From: Pseudoroseicyclus aestuarii
GTDB taxonomy: Bacteria > Pseudomonadota > Alphaproteobacteria > Rhodobacterales > Rhodobacteraceae
Assembly (NCBI RefSeq): GCF_003217255.1
Contig: NZ_QJTE01000001.1
Span: 372,001 to 436,000 of the forward strand
Reading direction: 5' to 3'
Length of the DNA: 64,000 bases
Shown in pieces: positions 1-8,351 of this stretch. The notes below the pieces were generated by a model, which was not told the origin of the DNA, did no database searches, and saw nothing but the letters and a program-made list of their open reading frames with translations. The first letter of the stretch is position 1; each line of letters begins with the position of its first letter. The translations under genes and the position numbers were made by a program.

Positions 1-976
1 CCTCGGCGCGACTGGCACCGATACCGGCGGCTCGATCCGGCAGCCGGCTTCCTTCACCGGGATCACCGGGATCAAGCCGACCTACGGGCGCATCTCGCGC
101 TGGGGCATCATTGCCTTCGCCAGCAGCCTCGATCAGGCCGGGCCGATGACCCGCGACGTGCGCGATGCCGCGATCATGCTGCGCGCCATGTGCGGCGCCG
201 ATCCCAAGGATTCGACCAGCGCCGACCTGCCGGTGCCGGATTTCGAGGCCGCGCTGACCGGCGATATCCGCGGCAAGGTCATCGGCATCCCGCGCGAGTA
301 CCGCATGGACGGCATGCCCGAAGAGATCGAGGCCCTCTGGGCGGAGGGGCGGCGCATGCTGCAGGAGGCGGGCGCCGAGGTCCGCGACATCTCCCTGCCG
401 CATACGAAATACGCGCTGCCGGCCTATTACGTCATCGCCCCGGCCGAGGCCTCCTCGAACCTCGCGCGCTATGACGGCGTGCGCTTCGGGCGCCGCGCGG
501 CGCTGGGGCAGGGCGAGGACATCACCGCGATGTACGAGAAGACCCGCGCCGAGGGCTTCGGCGCCGAGGTGCAGCGCCGCGTGATGGTCGGCACCTACGT
601 GCTCTCCGCCGGTTTCTACGACGCCTACTACAACAAGGCGCGCAAGGTGCGCACGCTGATCAAGCGCGACTTCGAGCAGGTCTTCGCGGATGGCGTGGAT
701 GCGATCCTGACGCCGACCGCGCCCTCGGCCGCCTTCGGGCTGGGCGACATGGCGGATGCCGATCCGGTGCAGATGTATCTCAACGACGTCTTCACGGTGA
801 CGGTGAACCTCGCCGGGCTGCCGGGCATCTCGGTGCCCGCGGGCCTCGACCGGCAGGGCCTGCCGCTGGGCCTGCAGCTGATCGGCAAGCCCTGGGAAGA
901 GGCGGAGCTGCTGGATACCGCCTATTCACTGGAACGTGCTGCGGGCTTCGTGGCGCGGCCGGACAAGTGGTGGTAG
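1..976 (+). CDS. gatA: Glutamyl-tRNA(Gln) amidotransferase subunit A, 5' truncated by window edge
   Basis: The reading frame is open from base 2 to the TAG at 974-976, so only about the last 324 residues are present. GatA is the amidase subunit of GatCAB, which converts Glu-tRNA(Gln) (or Asp-tRNA(Asn)) to the amidated form in the cytoplasm using ammonia released from glutamine. The first residues read [14 protein letters not shown], the amidase-signature segment that carries the nucleophilic serine of the Ser-cisSer-Lys triad. The cis-serine and lysine lie before the window. Downstream segments ([13 protein letters not shown], the DQAGP turn, [26 protein letters not shown]) fit GatA better than other amidase-signature enzymes. 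The lipoprotein gene begins 33 bases later on the same strand. Confidence in the family is very high. Confidence 0.97.
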   Translation, partial: LGATGTDTGGSIRQPASFTGITGIKPTYGRISRWGIIAFASSLDQAGPMTRDVRDAAIMLRAMCGADPKDSTSADLPVPDFEAALTGDIRGKVIGIPREYRMDGMPEEIEALWAEGRRMLQEAGAEVRDISLPHTKYALPAYYVIAPAEASSNLARYDGVRFGRRAALGQGEDITAMYEKTRAEGFGAEVQRRVMVGTYVLSAGFYDAYYNKARKVRTLIKRDFEQVFADGVDAILTPTAPSAAFGLGDMADADPVQMYLNDVFTVTVNLAGLPGISVPAGLDRQGLPLGLQLIGKPWEEAELLDTAYSLERAAGFVARPDKWW

Positions 977-1009
977 CGGCCTGAAGGGCCTCATGGAGAC
1001 ACTGGAACG

Positions 1010-1834
1010 ATGGTGAGCGGTCTGAAATCCGGGGCGGTCCTGTCCGCCCTCGCGGCGCTGAGCCTCTCGGCCTGCGCGCCCGCGGTGCCCGACAGCGCCG
1101 TCGCGGCGCGCAACGCGCAGCTGGCCGGGGCCAGCGCCACCTCCTTCGGCGGCAGCACCCTGCCGCCGCCGGGGCAGGCGCCCGCCACCAGCTTCAGCCC
1201 CGCCGCGCCGACGGCCGTGACGCCGCTGTCCGATACCGCTGCGGCGCCCGCAGTGCCGGGCGGCATCTCGACCTCCGAGCTCGCCGCGGCGGGCATCGGC
1301 GGCGGCGCGGCACCTGCCGCCGCCCCGCCTGAGCCCGCGACCTACAATGCCGCTGCGCCCGGCGGCGATGCCGACCGCCGCGGCGGCGTGCAGGCGAGCC
1401 CCGGCAATGCCGCGCCCGACCTCGTTGGCGTGGTGCCCGGCGCGCTGTCGGACGAGCAGAACTTCGACGCCGTGGCGGGCCGCGAATCCATCGAATCGGA
1501 TGCCGAGCGGCGCGCCCGTCAGGCCGCCGAGTACCAGGTCGTCACCCCCACGGCGCTGCCGCAGCGCGACGGCGGCTCGGGCCCGAACCTCGTTCAATAC
1601 GCGTTGAACGCGCCCAATGCGCGCGGGCAGGAGTATTACTCGCGCTTCATGCTGGGCAATGTGCCGGGCCGCTACGAGCGCAACTGCGCGCGTTACGGCA
1701 ATGCCGACGATGCGCAGCGCGTCTTCATGGCGCGCGGCGGGCCGGACCGCGATCCTCTGAACATCGATCCCGATGGCGACGGCTTCGCCTGCGGCTGGGA
1801 TCCGGCCCCCTTCCGTGCCGCCCTCGGCGACTGA
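1010..1834 (+). CDS. Lipoprotein with C-terminal excalibur-like calcium-binding motif
   Basis: 274 residues. The N-terminus has a basic start, a hydrophobic stretch and the lipobox LSAC near residue 23, so it should be lipidated and membrane-anchored. Residues 25 to about 200 are Ala/Pro/Gly-rich, low complexity and probably disordered. The last 45 residues hold NCARYGNADDAQ followed by DPDGDGFACGWDP, matching the Cys-flanked DxDxDG loop of excalibur domains, which bind calcium in extracellular proteins. It overlaps the start of the amidase gene, so the two may be cotranscribed, and both would work in the cell envelope. The start is the ATG 33 bases after gatA; the Shine-Dalgarno match (GGA) is weak. 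The exact role is unknown. Confidence 0.8.
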   Translation: MVSGLKSGAVLSALAALSLSACAPAVPDSAVAARNAQLAGASATSFGGSTLPPPGQAPATSFSPAAPTAVTPLSDTAAAPAVPGGISTSELAAAGIGGGAAPAAAPPEPATYNAAAPGGDADRRGGVQASPGNAAPDLVGVVPGALSDEQNFDAVAGRESIESDAERRARQAAEYQVVTPTALPQRDGGSGPNLVQYALNAPNARGQEYYSRFMLGNVPGRYERNCARYGNADDAQRVFMARGGPDRDPLNIDPDGDGFACGWDPAPFRAALGD

Positions 1835-2507
1835 GCCCCTCTCGCCGAACCATGGCCCGCGCCGCGATGGCGCGGTGCCGGACATGGTGGTGCTGCATTA
1901 CACCGCGATGACGCATGAGGCCGGGCTTGCGCGTCTCTGCGATCCGGAGTTCGAGGTTTCCGCCCATTGGCTGATCGCGCCGGATGGCACGGCCTTGGCC
2001 CTCGTCCCCGAGGAGCGGCGTGCCTGGCACGCCGGGGCCGGGGCCTGGGGCGATGCGCGCGACGTCAATTCCCGCTCCATCGGGATCGAGCTGTCGCACC
2101 GCGGCACCCATCCCTTTCCCGCCGCGCAGATGGCGGGGCTGGAGCGGCTTTTGTCCGGCATCACGGCGCGCTGGGCGATCCCGCCAGAGCGGGTCATCGC
2201 CCATTCCGACATGGCCCCGGGGCGCAAGAGCGACCCCGGCCCGCGCTTCGACTGGCGGCGCCTCGCGTTGGCGGGGCTGTCGGTCTGGCCCGACCCCCGC
2301 GCCGCGCAGGGCGACTTCGACGCGCTGGCTAGGGCCTTTGGCTATGTGCCGCCCGAGGACGGCGGCGCGGAGGTGGTTCTGCGCGCCTTTCGCAGCCGCT
2401 TCCGCCCCTGGGCGCTGGAGGCGGGGGCTTCGGGGCCAGAGGACGTGGCCGCGATCGCCGATCTCGCCGCGCGCTATCCGGTTGACCGGACCCGGGGGCG
2501 GGGCTAG
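1815..2507 (+). CDS. N-acetylmuramoyl-L-alanine amidase, Amidase_2 (AmpD/AmiD-like)
   Basis: This is a zinc amidase that cleaves the bond between MurNAc and the stem peptide of peptidoglycan or its recycling fragments. Family motifs are visible: VVLHYTAM (first zinc His), SIGIELSH (catalytic Glu region) and VIAHSDMAPGRKSDPGPRFDW (second His and the Asp zinc ligand, with the DPGPRFDW signature). I chose GTG 1815 because the homologous region starts shortly before SPNHGPRR. An ATG at 1773 in the same frame would add 14 residues that overlap the lipoprotein gene further. No signal peptide is visible, which favours a cytoplasmic AmpD-like recycling role. The C-terminal 60 residues resemble the extra helical segment of AmiD-type proteins. 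The TAG stop sits inside the putative rnpB promoter. Confidence 0.85.
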   Translation: MPPSATEPLSPNHGPRRDGAVPDMVVLHYTAMTHEAGLARLCDPEFEVSAHWLIAPDGTALALVPEERRAWHAGAGAWGDARDVNSRSIGIELSHRGTHPFPAAQMAGLERLLSGITARWAIPPERVIAHSDMAPGRKSDPGPRFDWRRLALAGLSVWPDPRAAQGDFDALARAFGYVPPEDGGAEVVLRAFRSRFRPWALEAGASGPEDVAAIADLAARYPVDRTRGRG

Positions 2508-2510
2508 GGG
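2482..2510 (+). promoter_or_regulatory. Putative sigma-70 promoter for RNase P RNA
   Basis: TTGACC at 2482-2487, a 17-base spacer, then TAGGGG at 2505-2510. It lies in the last codons of the amidase gene, and the RNA would start about 4-8 bases later. The -35 box is good and the -10 box is poor, so this is inferred from position and spacing. Confidence 0.45.
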
Positions 2511-2513
2511 GCC

Positions 2514-2901
2514 ACTGCGCGGATGGCCGGATGGCCGCGGGGCCCCTCGGGGCCTCGAGGAAAGTCCGGACTCCACAAGGCACGGTGCCGGGTAACGCCC
2601 GGCCGGGGCAACCCGAGGGAAAGCGCCACAGAGATGAGACCGCCCCGCATGCGGGGTAAGGCTGAAACGGTGGGGTAAGAGCCCACCGCGGGACGGGCAA
2701 CCGGACCGGCACGGCAAGCCCCACCGGGAGCAATGCCGAATAGGGACTTCGCGCCGGGCCTTCGGGTCGCGGCAGGGATGCCTGATCCCGAGAAGTCCGG
2801 GTTGGCAGCTAGAGGCGCGCCGGTAACGGCGGGCCAAGAGGAATGGCCATCGAAGGGGGCGACCCCTGAACAAAATCCGGCTTACAGGCTGTCCGCGCAT
2901 G
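2514..2901 (+). ncRNA. rnpB: RNase P RNA component, bacterial class A
   Basis: This is the catalytic RNA of ribonuclease P, which removes the 5' leader from tRNA precursors together with the RnpA protein. The conserved core GAGGAAAGTCCGGACTCC is at 2557-2574, the ACAGAGATGAGACC segment is near 2628-2641, and the 3' core ACAAAATCCGGCTTACAG is near 2870-2887. The P1 helix closes perfectly: TGCGCGGA at 2516-2523 pairs with TCCGCGCA at 2892-2899. These elements fix the ends to within a few bases. A length near 390 nt is normal for an alphaproteobacterial type A RNA. Open frames across this stretch are not genes. Confidence 0.96.
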
Positions 2902-2944
2902 TCTCCCCTCCGCCGGGGGCGCGCGGCGCGGGGCATCGAGCCCC

Positions 2945-2974
2945 CCGCCGCGCGGCGGCTGGCGCCGCGGCGCC
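2945..2974 (+). terminator. Two perfect GC palindromes after rnpB
   Basis: CCGCCGCGCGGCGG at 2945-2958 and GGCGCCGCGGCGCC at 2961-2974 are both perfect 14-base palindromes, 44 bases after the RNase P RNA and just before the rpmG promoter. There is no T-run, so termination is inferred from position only. They may instead be 3' processing or boundary hairpins. Confidence 0.4.
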
Positions 2975-2995
2975 CGCTGCCTGCCCCGAGGGCGG

Positions 2996-3023
2996 TTGAC
3001 AGTGGCCGAGGATGCCTTAGAAG
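2996..3023 (+). promoter_or_regulatory. Putative sigma-70 promoter for rpmG
   Basis: TTGACA at 2996-3001 is a perfect -35 box. It is followed after 16 bases by TAGAAG at 3018-3023. It would give a leader of about 50 nt before the L33 start at 3083. Confidence 0.6.
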
Positions 3024-3082
3024 GCGGGTTTCAGGATTTTCCCCGTGCGGGCACCCAGCCCCGCGGCGACAGGAGAGACGCC

Positions 3083-3250
3083 ATGGCGAAGCCGACAACC
3101 ATCAAGATCCGCCTGAACTCCACCGCGGGGACCGGGCACTTCTACGTGACCAAGAAGAACGCGCGCACGATGACCGAGAAGATGGTCGTTCGTAAGTACG
3201 ACCCCGTCAAGCGCGAGCACGTCGAGTACAAGGAAGGCAAGATCAAGTGA
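3083..3250 (+). CDS. rpmG: 50S ribosomal protein L33
   Basis: 55 residues, the normal L33 length: [20 protein letters not shown], then YVTKKN and [19 protein letters not shown], the family's conserved core. L33 is a small rRNA-binding protein of the large ribosomal subunit near the E site. This copy lacks the CxxC zinc-ribbon cysteines, so it is the zinc-independent (C-minus) form. The start is set by AGGAGAG at 3071-3077, five bases before the ATG at 3083; the frame extends upstream to 2996 but that part has no homologous sequence. It is monocistronic between its own promoter and a strong hairpin at 3311. Confidence 0.97.
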   Translation: MAKPTTIKIRLNSTAGTGHFYVTKKNARTMTEKMVVRKYDPVKREHVEYKEGKIK

Positions 3251-3310
3251 TCCTGCCGGCCCTGCCGCGATAGCGCGGGGCACACCGGCCACAGGCCGGA
3301 TCATAGTTCT

Positions 3311-3348
3311 AGAAGGCCCGCTGCCCATGACAGGGCGGCGGGCCTTCT
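3311..3348 (+). terminator. Strong hairpin between rpmG and the leftward puu block
   Basis: A 16-base arm, AGAAGGCCCGCTGCCC, pairs with GGGCGGCGGGCCTTCT across a 6-base loop, with a single T-G wobble. It lies 60 bases after rpmG and 27 bases from the end of the convergent puuB-like gene, so it may serve both. The T-rich part (CCTTCTT) is on the + strand side. Confidence 0.8.
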
Positions 3349-3374
3349 TGCGTCTGGCCGCAGTGCCTGAAGCG

Positions 3375-4679
3375 TCAGATGCCGAGGCGGTCGCGCAGCG
3401 AGAACCAGGTCATCGCCAGCGTCAGCAGCGGCGCGCGGGCGTGGCGGCCGCCGGGGAAGGGCGGCGTGGGCAGCTGCGCCAGGACGTCGAAGCGGCCGGC
3501 CTGCCCGGCGACGGCCTCGGCCATGGCGCGGCCCGCCAGCCCTGAAAGCGCGACCCCGTGACCCGAGAAGCCGCCAGCGGCGAGGATGTTGGGCGCGGGG
3601 CGCAGCAGCATCGGCAGGCGCGTCATGGTGACGCCCAGCGTGCCGCCCCAGGCCTGATCGACCCTCACGCCTGTCATCTGCGGAAAGAGATGCCCGAGCC
3701 GCTTTTCCAGCGCCGGACGGATGTCCTGCGGAAAGCCTAGGGCGTAGTTCTCGCGCCCGCCGAAGAGGAAGCGGCGGTCGTGGGTGAAGCGGTAGTAGTT
3801 CACCACGAAGCGGCTGTCGGCGACGGCGATGTCGCGGGCGAGGATATCGGTCCAGCGCTCTGGCAAGGGCTCGGTCGCGGCGATGAAGCTGTTGATCGGC
3901 ATGACGCGGGCGTTCACCTCGCGCTCGATGTCGGGCAGGTAGCCGTTGCCGGCGAGGATGACATGATCCGCCGTCACGCAGCCCTGCGGCGTGTGCAGTC
4001 GGGCGGGGCTGCCCTTCGCGATCCGCGTGACCTCGGTCGTCTCGAAGATCGTGGCGCCCGCGGCTTCGGCGGCGCGGGCAAGGGCGCGGGCATAGGCCAG
4101 GGGCTGGACGTGGCCGGCGCCCCAGTCGAGCGTGCCGCCCTTGTAGTGCGGCGATTTCACGAGGTCGCGGAAGGCGGGGCCGTCCAGCGCCTCGATCTCT
4201 TCATAGCCGTAGGCGGCGCGCAGATGCTCGGCCTCGCGCGCGTCCTCGGCGGCCTCGCCGTCGGTATAGGTGCCATGGGCGACGCCGGGGGTGTAGCGCG
4301 CCTCGGGCGCCTCGGCCGCGCAGAAGGCGCGCAGCTGGGCCTTCGCCTCTTCGGCGAGATCCCAGAGCGCGCGGGCCGGGCCGTCGCCCAGCCGCGCCTC
4401 GAGCCAGCGCTGGGGCTTGTTGTAGCCAGAGCTGACCTGCCCGCCGTTGCGCCCCGAGGCGCCCCAGCCGGCGCGATGCGCCTCGAGCACGACGACGCGC
4501 AGCCCGGCCCGCGCCGCCGTCAGTGCCGCCCAGAGGCCGGTATAGCCCGCGCCCACCACCGCGACATCGCAGCGGATGTCGCCTGCGAGGGGGGCGCGAT
4601 CAGCCTCTGCCGGCAGGCTGGCGGCATACCAGCTGGGGGCATGCATGCCGGGCCGGTCGTTGCGGTAGAGCGGGTTCAT
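3375..4679 (-). CDS. puuB: FAD-dependent oxidoreductase, gamma-glutamylputrescine oxidase type (PuuB/OrdL-like)
   Basis: 434 residues of the DAO family. The dinucleotide-binding motif GAGYTGLWAA is near residue 43 and is followed by GASGRNGGQVSSG near residue 80. The C-terminal GFSGHGVALSGLAGRAMAEA is the FAD-closing segment typical of PuuB. PuuB oxidises gamma-glutamylputrescine to the gamma-glutamyl aldehyde, using FAD and oxygen. The gene overlaps the upstream glutamine-synthetase-like ligase by four bases (ATGA), so the two are translationally coupled and probably act in sequence. No signal peptide, so cytoplasmic. The substrate is inferred from family and context; another glutamylated amine is possible. 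Confidence 0.85.
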   Translation of the reverse strand: MNPLYRNDRPGMHAPSWYAASLPAEADRAPLAGDIRCDVAVVGAGYTGLWAALTAARAGLRVVVLEAHRAGWGASGRNGGQVSSGYNKPQRWLEARLGDGPARALWDLAEEAKAQLRAFCAAEAPEARYTPGVAHGTYTDGEAAEDAREAEHLRAAYGYEEIEALDGPAFRDLVKSPHYKGGTLDWGAGHVQPLAYARALARAAEAAGATIFETTEVTRIAKGSPARLHTPQGCVTADHVILAGNGYLPDIEREVNARVMPINSFIAATEPLPERWTDILARDIAVADSRFVVNYYRFTHDRRFLFGGRENYALGFPQDIRPALEKRLGHLFPQMTGVRVDQAWGGTLGVTMTRLPMLLRPAPNILAAGGFSGHGVALSGLAGRAMAEAVAGQAGRFDVLAQLPTPPFPGGRHARAPLLTLAMTWFSLRDRLGI

Positions 4680-6031
4680 ACGTTCAGCAGCAGGTGCTGG
4701 CGTTCCCAGGGGCTGATCACCTGCAGGAACTCGTCATGCTCGGCCCGTTTGACGATGGAATAGACGCGGGCGAAATCCGGGCCCAGCACCTCGTGGATCG
4801 CCTTGGCCGCATCGAACTGCTCGAGCGCGGCGCCGAGGCCCTGCGGGATCGCGTCGTCGGCCTCGTAGGCGTCGCCGCGGTAGCGCTTGTCGGGCCAGAT
4901 TTCATTTTTCATGCCGAGGTAGCCGCAGGCGAGCGAGGCGGCGATGCAGAGGTAGGGGTTGCAGTCCATGCCGGCGAGGCGGTTCTCGACCCGCCGCGCC
5001 TGCGGCGCCGAGATCGGCACGCGGATGCCGGTGGTGCGGTTGTCGCGCCCCCATTCGAGGTTGATCGGCGCGGCATGGTCGCGGACGTAGCGGCGGTAGG
5101 AGTTCACGTAAGGCGCGATCATCGCGATCACCGAGGGCAGGTGTTCCTGCAGACCGCCGATGAAGTTGAAGAAGGCATCGGTCTCACCGCCCTGCGGGCC
5201 GGTGAAGATGTTGCGCCCGTTTGCATCGACGATCGAATGATGGACATGCATGGCGCTGCCCGGCTCTCCCTCGATCGGCTTGGCCATGAAGGTGGCGAAG
5301 CAGTCGTGCTTGAGCGCGGCCTCGCGGATCAGCCGCTTGAAATAGAAGACCTCGTCGGCGAGCTTGAGCGGATCGCCGTGGCGCAGGTTGATCTCGAGCT
5401 GGCCGGCGCCGCCTTCCTGGGTGATGCCGTCGATCTCGAAGCCCTGGATCTGGGCGTATTCGTAGATGTCGTCGATGACGGGGCCGTATTCATCGACCGC
5501 CGTCATCGAATAGGCCTGCCGCGCGGCGGCGGGGCGCCCCGTGCGCCCCATCATCGGCTCGATCGCCTTGGCCGGATCGACGTTACGCCCGACGAGGTAG
5601 AATTCCATCTCGGGGGCGACGACCGGCTCCCAGCCCTCGGCGCGATACAGCTCCACCACCCGGCGCAGCACGTTGCGGGGGGCGCATTCGATGGGGCGGC
5701 CGCGCTGGTCGTAGGCGTCGTGGATCACCTGCAGCGTGCCGTCGCTGGCCCAGGGGGCGGCGGTGGCGGTCGCCATGTCGGGTTTGAGGACCATGTCGGG
5801 CTCGATGAAGCCCTCGGGGCCCGCGGCCTCGCCCCAGTCGCCGGTGATGGTCTGGAAGAAGATCGAGTTGGGCAGGTGGAAGAACTGCTGCCGCTCCCAC
5901 TTGGCGGCGGGAACGGCCTTGCCGCGGGCGATGCCGGGCAGGTCGGCGATGACGCATTCGACCTCGTCGAGGCGCGAGGCCTCGAGATAGGCGCGGGCGG
6001 CGTCGGGGATCAGGTCGTGCCAGTTGCTCAT
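4676..6031 (-). CDS. puuA: Glutamine-synthetase-like gamma-glutamyl ligase (PuuA family)
   Basis: 451 residues, full length for the GS superfamily. The catalytic chain is intact: APEMEFYLVG (metal-binding Glu), QEGGAGQLEINL, GSAMHVHHSI (ATP/metal His region), NRTTGIRVP (the substrate Arg loop) and NPYLCIAASLACG. In the PuuA branch the enzyme joins glutamate to an amine such as putrescine using ATP, which fits its translational coupling to the PuuB-like oxidase downstream. The start ATG (6029-6031) overlaps the stop of the amidotransferase gene, which rules out the much longer upstream frame. A second paralogue lies at 6916-8247 in the same direction. The amine substrate cannot be read from the sequence. 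Confidence 0.88.
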   Translation of the reverse strand: MSNWHDLIPDAARAYLEASRLDEVECVIADLPGIARGKAVPAAKWERQQFFHLPNSIFFQTITGDWGEAAGPEGFIEPDMVLKPDMATATAAPWASDGTLQVIHDAYDQRGRPIECAPRNVLRRVVELYRAEGWEPVVAPEMEFYLVGRNVDPAKAIEPMMGRTGRPAAARQAYSMTAVDEYGPVIDDIYEYAQIQGFEIDGITQEGGAGQLEINLRHGDPLKLADEVFYFKRLIREAALKHDCFATFMAKPIEGEPGSAMHVHHSIVDANGRNIFTGPQGGETDAFFNFIGGLQEHLPSVIAMIAPYVNSYRRYVRDHAAPINLEWGRDNRTTGIRVPISAPQARRVENRLAGMDCNPYLCIAASLACGYLGMKNEIWPDKRYRGDAYEADDAIPQGLGAALEQFDAAKAIHEVLGPDFARVYSIVKRAEHDEFLQVISPWERQHLLLNV

Positions 6032-6705
6032 GCGCGGAGACCTTTCAGGATCTGCGCCATGTGGTCGGCGATGCGGGCGCTGTCGGTAGGCCGCTCCAGC
6101 GCGGCCTCGGCGGCGGAGAGGCGGTCTTCGGGGACGGCGCCGCCGCGATGCTCGATCAGGCCGCGGATGAAGCGGGCGTCGAACTCGGGGTGCGGCTGTA
6201 TCGACCAGATGCGGTCCGAATAGAGGAGGGCCGCGTTCTCGCAGAAGGCCGAGGCGGCGACGGCGCGGGCGCCCGGCGGCGCCACGGTCACCTGGTCCTG
6301 GTGCCAGGCGTTGAGCGCGACCGCCTCGCCGCCGAAATCGTAGAGCTGGCGCCCGACGGCCCAGCCGCCGGCGAATTTCTCGACACGGCCGCCGAGGGCC
6401 TGGGCGATGATCTGGTGGCCGAAGCAGATGCCGACCATCGGCACCTCGGCCTCGCGCACGGCGCGGATGAAGGCCTCCAGCGGGGGGATCCAGGGGTGAT
6501 CCTCGTAGGCGCCGTGGCGCGAGCCGGTGATCAGCCAGCCGTCGCAGTCCTGCGGCGAGGCTGGCATCTCCTGCGCCTCGACGTCGTAGCGCCGGAAGGT
6601 GAAGTCGTGGCCCGAGAGAAGACCCTCGAAAAGGTCCGCGTAATCGCCGAGATCCGGGCGCAGCGCATCGGGCGCATGGCCTGTCTCGAGTATGCCGATC
6701 TGCAT
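6028..6705 (-). CDS. Class I glutamine amidotransferase-like protein
   Basis: 225 residues with the class I amidotransferase fold of the GMP-synthase-like subgroup. The nucleophile elbow GICFGHQI (Cys near residue 94) and QPHPEFD (His and Glu near residue 178) give a complete Cys-His-Glu triad. In a puu context the expected step is hydrolysis of a gamma-glutamyl bond, as PuuD does for gamma-glutamyl-GABA, but this protein belongs to a different amidotransferase subgroup, so that role is inferred. It overlaps the downstream ligase by four bases. Upstream lies a 210-base gap with a tandem repeat and a hairpin element before the next gene of the block. Confidence 0.8.
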   Translation of the reverse strand: MQIGILETGHAPDALRPDLGDYADLFEGLLSGHDFTFRRYDVEAQEMPASPQDCDGWLITGSRHGAYEDHPWIPPLEAFIRAVREAEVPMVGICFGHQIIAQALGGRVEKFAGGWAVGRQLYDFGGEAVALNAWHQDQVTVAPPGARAVAASAFCENAALLYSDRIWSIQPHPEFDARFIRGLIEHRGGAVPEDRLSAAEAALERPTDSARIADHMAQILKGLRA

Positions 6706-6755
6706 GAAGCACCGTGGTTGGGGAACGGGCCGAGCCTAACCCGCGGGCCGGGCAC

Positions 6756-6800
6756 GGGGCAAGCGGGCGTGGGGCAAGCGGGCGTGGGGCAAGCGGGCGC
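6756..6800 (+). repeat. Tandem repeat, 15 bases x 3
   Basis: The unit GGGGCAAGCGGGCGT occurs at 6756-6770, 6771-6785 and 6786-6800; the last copy ends in C. It lies in the gap upstream of the amidotransferase start, so it sits in that gene's 5' region. No function is apparent. Confidence 0.9.
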
Positions 6801-6852
6801 AGCGGTCGGGGCGGGGGCGCAGCAGGCCGGGCGGGGGCGCGGGCGGCGCGCG

Positions 6853-6909
6853 CCGGGGGTTTCACACCCCCGGACCCCCGTGGAGTATTTCCGGAAACAT
6901 GAAGGGGGC
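6853..6909 (+). repeat. Dispersed GC-hairpin/TATTT intergenic element, copy A
   Basis: CCGGGGGT pairs with ACCCCCGG (6853-6873). It is followed by ACCCCCGTGGAGTATTT and then GGAAACATGAAGGGG. The same layout and almost the same tail occur at 62901-62972, and a sister form occurs at 55872 and 47626. Here it lies between two leftward genes and points against them. Confidence 0.75.
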
Positions 6910-6915
6910 GCGGCG

Positions 6916-8247
6916 TCAGACCGTGTCGAGGTAGAGGGCGATCTGCTGCTCTGGCGTGAGCTCGCCCATGTAGTGCAGCTCCTGCCGCTTGGTCATCACC
7001 AGGTTGTCGACCAGAAGCTGCGGGAAGATGCGGCGGGCGAGGGCGGAATTCTCGAAGGCGTCGATCGCCTCGGCCCAGGTGGCGGGGATCTGCGCCATTT
7101 CCTGCTCGTAGGCATTGCCGGAGATCGGGGGCGGCGGGACGAGGCCGTCCTCGATCCCGACGAGGGCGGCGCCGAGAACGGCGGAGAGCAGCAGGTAGGG
7201 GTTCACGTCGCCGCCCGCGACGCGGTGCTCGATACGGCGGGCCTTGGGGCTGCCGCCGGGCACGCGCACGCTGGCGGTGCGGTTGTCGAAGGCCCAGCAG
7301 ATGCCCGTCGGCGCATGGCTGTCCGGCACCAGCCGGTCGTAGCTGTTGGCATGGGGCGCGAAGATCAGTGCGCAGTCCGGGATCGCCTGCAGGCAGCCGG
7401 CGATGGCGTGGCGCAGGGCCGGCGTGCCATGCGGCGTGCCATCGGCGAAGATGTTGCGGCCGTGATCGTCCAGCACCGAGAAATGCATGTGCATGCCGCT
7501 GCCGGCCCAATCCTCGTAGGGTTTGGCCATGAAGCTGGCGGCCATGCCGTGTTTTCGCGCGAGGCCGCGCACCAGCATCTTGAAGAGCCAGGCGTCGTCC
7601 GCGGCCTTCAGCGCGTCGGGGACATGGACGAGGTTCACCTCGAACTGGCCGAGGCCCACCTCGGAGATCGCCGCCTCGGCCGGGATATCCATCGCCTCGC
7701 AGGCGTCGTAGAGATCGTTGAAGAAGACGTCGAAGGCATCGAGCGCCCTCAGGCTGAGGATATCGGCGCCCATGCGCCGCTTGCCGGAGCGGGGGCTTTT
7801 CGGCTGGCGAATCTCCTTGCCGCTGTCATCGACGAGGTAGAATTCCATCTCGGTCGCCACCACGGGTGTCCAGCCGCGCGCGGCGTAGCGCTTCTGCACG
7901 GCGGCGAGGGCATGGCGCGGGTCGCCGGCGAAGGGCTCCCCGGCTTCGGTGTACATCCACAGCGGCAGCAGCGCGGTCGGGGTCGAGAGCCAGGGCGTGG
8001 GCACGTAGCCGCGCTCGGTCGGCCAGAGCACGCCGTCGGGATCGCCGATCTCGAAGACGAGGGGGCTGTCCTCGACGTCCTCGCCCCAGATGTCGAGGTT
8101 CAGCACCGAGAGCGGGAAGCGGGTGCCCTCCTCCTCGATCTTGCGGGCGAAGCGGGTGGGCACGCGCTTGCCGCGGGCCTGTCCGTTCAGATCGGCGGCG
8201 CCGCAGCGGATGGTGCGCACCTCGGGGTGGTCGGTCAGGAAGCTCAT
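6916..8247 (-). CDS. Second glutamine-synthetase-like gamma-glutamyl ligase
   Basis: 443 residues, GS superfamily, with VVATEMEFYLVDD, SEVGLGQFEVNLVH, GSGMHMHFSVLDD, NRTASVRVPGG and NPYLLLSAVLG in the expected order, so the catalytic site looks intact. It differs clearly from the neighbour at 4676, so it is a paralogue rather than a recent duplicate and may use another amine or amino acid. I chose the ATG at 8247 (MSFLTDHPEV), where family similarity begins; a GTG at 8277 in the same frame would add 10 residues. It directly follows the two transporter permease genes, which suggests that it handles the imported compound. Confidence 0.85.
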   Translation of the reverse strand: MSFLTDHPEVRTIRCGAADLNGQARGKRVPTRFARKIEEEGTRFPLSVLNLDIWGEDVEDSPLVFEIGDPDGVLWPTERGYVPTPWLSTPTALLPLWMYTEAGEPFAGDPRHALAAVQKRYAARGWTPVVATEMEFYLVDDSGKEIRQPKSPRSGKRRMGADILSLRALDAFDVFFNDLYDACEAMDIPAEAAISEVGLGQFEVNLVHVPDALKAADDAWLFKMLVRGLARKHGMAASFMAKPYEDWAGSGMHMHFSVLDDHGRNIFADGTPHGTPALRHAIAGCLQAIPDCALIFAPHANSYDRLVPDSHAPTGICWAFDNRTASVRVPGGSPKARRIEHRVAGGDVNPYLLLSAVLGAALVGIEDGLVPPPPISGNAYEQEMAQIPATWAEAIDAFENSALARRIFPQLLVDNLVMTKRQELHYMGELTPEQQIALYLDTV

Positions 8248-8317
8248 GCAGGCGGGATCCGGGATGTCATCGCCCACAGCTAGCCGCGCGCCGCGGCGCC
8301 GTCCAGCGGCGCCGTCT

Positions 8318-8351
8318 CAGCGCAGGATCTGTGTCAGCGCAGGATCTGCGT
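8318..8351 (+). repeat. 17-base tandem duplication at the permease stop codon
   Basis: 8318-8334 and 8335-8351 are the same 17 bases with one difference (T8332 versus C8349). The permease stop TGA (complement of 8334-8336) is formed at the junction. Without the duplication the protein would still end at the same residue, so coding is unaffected. Confidence 0.9.

Noticed and set aside
4676-7510. A 944-residue open frame on the minus strand
   Set aside because: Only the last 451 residues match the glutamine-synthetase family. The upstream part runs through the amidotransferase gene and a repeat-rich gap and is low-complexity Arg/Pro sequence typical of a GC-rich shadow frame.
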